Of a stretch of DNA of 64,000 nt, positions 61,243 through 64,000 are shown piece by piece (position 1 is the stretch's first letter; every line of letters starts with the position of its first letter). Where the stretch lies: the NCBI RefSeq assembly GCF_014648475.1, contig NZ_BMRE01000044.1:1-64000 (forward strand). The letters are read 5' to 3'. The notes under the pieces are model-generated. The model searched no databases. It was not told where the DNA came from and saw nothing but the letters and a program-made list of their open reading frames with translations. The position numbers and the translations under genes are program-made. The DNA comes from Lentzea flava. GTDB lineage: Bacteria; Actinomycetota; Actinomycetes; Mycobacteriales; Pseudonocardiaceae.

Positions 61243-63645
61243 GTGACCGTGGCGGGTGAAGCCGGGTTACTCGAACTGATGGCCGGTCGACTGGCCAAAG
61301 ACGATCTCACCCCACGTGCGGCAGAACTGGTGATCGCGGCGTGCCGCGGGGAAGCGGCACTGGACCGCGCGCTCACCGGGGTGCCCGCTGTGGAGGAGGC
61401 GCCCAGGGAGCAGACGGACAGCCCAGGACAGGGGATCTTCGTGTCGGAGATCCGGGTCCGCGGATTCCGGGGCATCGGCCCGCAGGCACGCCTGCCGCTG
61501 GCGCCGGGACCTGGCCTGACGGTCGTCACCGGACGCAACGGCTCCGGCAAGTCGAGCTTCGCCGAGGCCGCGGAGCTGGCGCTGACCGGCTACAACGCCC
61601 GGTGGACCCGCGCGCGGCACGACGTGTGGCGGCAGGGCTGGCGCAACCTGCACCAGAACGACACCGCCGTCGAGCTGGAGCTCGTCCAGGCCGGGCAGAC
61701 GGACAAGACCACGATCCGAAGACGCTGGGCGGCCGACGAGGACCTGGCTCAGGGCGAGTGGACGCAGGACGACGAGCCGTTCGACGGCCGCAGGTGGCAC
61801 GACGCGCTGGAGACCTACCGGCCGTTCCTGCCCTACAGCGAGCTGGGGACCGTCCTCGACGCACAGCCTGAGGACCTCTACGAGGCGCTGCACCGTCTGC
61901 TGGGGCTGGAGGCGATAACCGAAGCGCAGCAGTCTCTCGCCGAGCACCGCAAACGCCTCGCCGAGATCGTCGCCCGCCCCTACGACCGGCGGGAACGCGT
62001 CCGCGCGGAGCTCGCGGCGTCCCAGGACGAACGCGCCCGCCGTGCCGCCGAGCTGCTCGGCAGCGACTCCCCCGACCTCGACGCGATCGCGGACCTGGCG
62101 CTGGGGGCGGACGTCGGCAGCGGGACCAGCCTGCTGCACCAGATCGTGGACCTGGCGCTGCCTCCCGACGACGAGATCGAGAGGTGCCGCGAGAACCTGG
62201 ACCTGGCGCTCGGCGCGGTGACCGTGGTCGCGACGGACAACGCGCAGGACTCGTTGCGGTGCAGCGAGATCCTGCGCCTCGCGATCCAGCTGCAGGAGTC
62301 CGGTGGCAACCAGGCGTGCCCGGTGTGCGACCTCGGCAGGCTCGACGGCCTGTGGCTCGCCAAGGCCAAGGAACGCGCGGAGCACCTCGCCAAGGCCGCC
62401 GCGGAGCTGCACGACGCCGCCGACCGGCTGGACGTGGCGGTCGCGGCCGCGCGGGCGTTGTGCCAGCCGGCGCCGGACGTGCTGCTGGAAGCGCAGGACA
62501 TGCTCGACACGACCGCCGCGCTGCAGGCGTGGCAGGCGTGGAACGACTGCGTCTCGATCGACGACCCGGTGCGGCTGCGGCGGGAGCTCTTCGACCGCTA
62601 CGCCGAGCTCGTGGCGACGATCGAGGCGGTGAAGGCCGTGGCACGCGAGCAGATCGACCGGCGCGACCTGGTGTGGCGGCCGATGGCGATCGCGTTGTTC
62701 GAGTGGCATTCCCAGGCGCAGCAGGCACTCGCGGACGCCGAGGTGCTCGCCGACGTGACCGAGGCGGAGAACTGGATCCGCAAGACGGCGGCGACGTTGC
62801 GGGCCGAGCGCATCGCGCCGTTCGCCAAGGAGTCGCAGCGGATCTGGCAGCGGTTGCGCCAGCAGAGCAACGTGGACCTGGGCGCGGTGCGGCTCGGCGG
62901 CACCCGCAACGTCGAGCTGGACGTGTCGGTCGACGGCGTCTCGAACTCGGCGCTCGCGGTGATGAGCCAGGGTGAGCTGCACTCGCTGGGGCTCGCGTTG
63001 TTCCTGCCGCGCGCGATGGTGGATGAGAGCCCGTTCCGGTTCGTGGTGATCGACGACCCGGTGCAGGCGATGGATCCGTCCAAGGTGGACGGTCTCGCCC
63101 AGGTGCTCGCCGACGTCGGGCTGACCCGTCAGGTCGTGGTCTTCACGCACGACGAACGGCTCGTGGAGGCGCTGCGGCGGCTCAGGCTCGCGGCGACCGT
63201 CTGGGAGGTGTGCCGCGGCGAGGAGTCCGTCGTGCAGGTGCGGATGTCCGACGATCCCGTCGGCCGGTGCCTGAACGACGCGCGGGCGATGCGCGGCGAC
63301 GAGGACCTGCCGGAGGCGTTGCGGGCCGAGCTGGTGGCGTCGTGCTGCCGGGCCGCGCTCGAAGCGGCCTCGCACGCCCGGTTCCGCCGCGAACGGCTCG
63401 GGCGCGGCATGCCGCACGCCGAGGTCGAACGCGTGCTGGAGTGCGCACTGACGACCAGGCAGAAGATCGCGCTGGCCGTGCTCGACGACCTCGCGGAGCC
63501 CGGAAAGCTGTTGCGGCACCTGGAGGACGTCGTCGGCTCGTGGGCGGTGGACCTGCTGCAGGCGTGCCGCGTCGGCGGCGACGGTGGCGATCTGGACGTG
63601 CTGATCCGTGACACCGAACTGCTCGCGGGGTGGTTGCAGCGATGA
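61243..63645 (+). CDS. Rad50-like zinc-hook ATPase
   Basis: An 800-residue AAA/ABC-type ATPase starting at GTG 61243, four bases after GGAGG; TTG 61195 opens the same frame but lacks a ribosome site. A helical stretch of about 65 residues precedes the P-loop (RNGSGKSSF, Lys103). The central coiled coil has a zinc-hook-like CPVC (Cys359, Cys362). Then come the ABC-signature-like MSQGELHSLGLAL, Walker B FVVIDDPVQAMD (Asp604/605) and an H-loop VVVFTHDERL. This is the RecF/RecN/Rad50 layout, often found in anti-phage ATPases paired with a second protein. The next gene overlaps by ATGA. Confidence 0.88.
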   Translation: MTVAGEAGLLELMAGRLAKDDLTPRAAELVIAACRGEAALDRALTGVPAVEEAPREQTDSPGQGIFVSEIRVRGFRGIGPQARLPLAPGPGLTVVTGRNGSGKSSFAEAAELALTGYNARWTRARHDVWRQGWRNLHQNDTAVELELVQAGQTDKTTIRRRWAADEDLAQGEWTQDDEPFDGRRWHDALETYRPFLPYSELGTVLDAQPEDLYEALHRLLGLEAITEAQQSLAEHRKRLAEIVARPYDRRERVRAELAASQDERARRAAELLGSDSPDLDAIADLALGADVGSGTSLLHQIVDLALPPDDEIERCRENLDLALGAVTVVATDNAQDSLRCSEILRLAIQLQESGGNQACPVCDLGRLDGLWLAKAKERAEHLAKAAAELHDAADRLDVAVAAARALCQPAPDVLLEAQDMLDTTAALQAWQAWNDCVSIDDPVRLRRELFDRYAELVATIEAVKAVAREQIDRRDLVWRPMAIALFEWHSQAQQALADAEVLADVTEAENWIRKTAATLRAERIAPFAKESQRIWQRLRQQSNVDLGAVRLGGTRNVELDVSVDGVSNSALAVMSQGELHSLGLALFLPRAMVDESPFRFVVIDDPVQAMDPSKVDGLAQVLADVGLTRQVVVFTHDERLVEALRRLRLAATVWEVCRGEESVVQVRMSDDPVGRCLNDARAMRGDEDLPEALRAELVASCCRAALEAASHARFRRERLGRGMPHAEVERVLECALTTRQKIALAVLDDLAEPGKLLRHLEDVVGSWAVDLLQACRVGGDGGDLDVLIRDTELLAGWLQR

Positions 63646-64000
63646 ACGTTCCCTCGGACGTCCAGGACCGCCTGACCTGCGTGGGAAACCTGCTGGCACG
63701 CCCGGAACAGCTCGACGGCGTGCGGATCCGGTGCTGCGCGGAACTCCTGCGCACGGCGGTGGAACGGTCGGTCGCCCGCGCCTGCGGTGCCGAGAACACC
63801 GACCAGCCCGTGCACGCGCTGCTGATCAGCCTGCCGTCCTGTGTGGACGCTGACGTGGCGCACGACGCCTCGCAGCTGTGGCACGCGCTGAGCCGTGCGA
63901 TCCGGCACCACGGCTACGAGCTGACCCCGACCGTCGAGGAACTGCGCGGCTGGCACGCCGACACCGCGGCTGTCGTCACAGCGCTGCAGCCGACCCTGAC
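63642..64000 (+). CDS. Coupled protein of unknown function (cut by window end)
   Basis: ATG 63642 overlaps the ATPase stop (ATGA). The visible 119 codons give MNVPSDVQDRLTCVGNLLAR, GVRIRCCAELLRTAVERSVA, and LWHALSRAIRHHGYELTPTV then EELRGWHADTAAV, running on past base 64000. It looks wholly helical, with no catalytic motif seen. Tight coupling makes it a partner or effector of the ATPase (inference). Confidence 0.75.
   Translation, partial: MNVPSDVQDRLTCVGNLLARPEQLDGVRIRCCAELLRTAVERSVARACGAENTDQPVHALLISLPSCVDADVAHDASQLWHALSRAIRHHGYELTPTVEELRGWHADTAAVVTALQPTL

Noticed and set aside
1..64000. tRNA or rRNA genes
   Set aside because: I saw no cloverleaf-like or rRNA-like segment on either strand.

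Overview
The window is GC-rich, G/C-ending-codon DNA from an actinomycete. An SsgA-family sporulation protein, AfsR-like STAND regulators, DUF3000 and DUF3040 proteins, a LAL regulator and the coproporphyrin-type heme genes hemE-hemY-hemQ point to Pseudonocardiales (Lentzea/Saccharothrix/Actinosynnema-like). The genus is inferred. I see no rRNA, tRNA or CRISPR.

Layout. 0-11 kb: XRE fragment, small secreted protein, ABC-F protein, DUF3040 protein, a frameshifted M48-type peptidase, zapE, RibD-C reductase, DNA ligase C, EamA exporter, a lipoprotein hydrolase lacking its nucleophile, and a decayed STAND regulator. 11-19 kb: a 21-residue Cys-rich ORF, DUF6319-like protein, DUF1996 protein behind a LacI-type palindrome, a stand-alone LigD-type polymerase, and a TetR-controlled acyl-CoA catabolic operon. 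19-28 kb: regulators (LuxR, LAL, SsgA, two coupled XRE-NB-ARC-TPR proteins, GntR) and an asparaginase. 28.4-33 kb: msrB, then three TIGR04222-type membrane proteins with Cys-rich tails, an MNIO (DUF692) oxidase and its likely partner protein. 33-39 kb: two tandem subtilases of about 1,000 residues. 39-43 kb: heme operon and DUF3000. 43-56 kb: M19 dipeptidase, response regulator, RNase D, GlxA regulator, MerR-controlled membrane genes, the fadA-fadB pair, a VapBC-type module, and four copies of a small hairpin repeat family. 56.7-61 kb: two DUF72 proteins, a GH5 glycanase, an arylamine N-acetyltransferase and an I36-type inhibitor. 61.2-64 kb: a Rad50-like zinc-hook ATPase and a coupled gene cut by the window end.

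The most interesting system is at 28.9-32.9 kb. Three membrane proteins with tails of 5, 11 and 8 cysteines in Gly/Ser linkers are coupled to an MNIO enzyme and a small partner protein. MNIO enzymes oxidatively modify cysteines of RiPP precursors with help from a partner protein, so these tails are credible membrane-anchored substrates. A separate 21-residue ORF with eight cysteines, at 11.3 kb on the minus strand, has its own Shine-Dalgarno and a hairpin behind it.

Other notable points are a MITE-like element with 16-bp perfect terminal inverted repeats, a hydrolase whose serine is replaced by glycine, and two broken genes whose lesions lie at a tetranucleotide repeat and a G-run.
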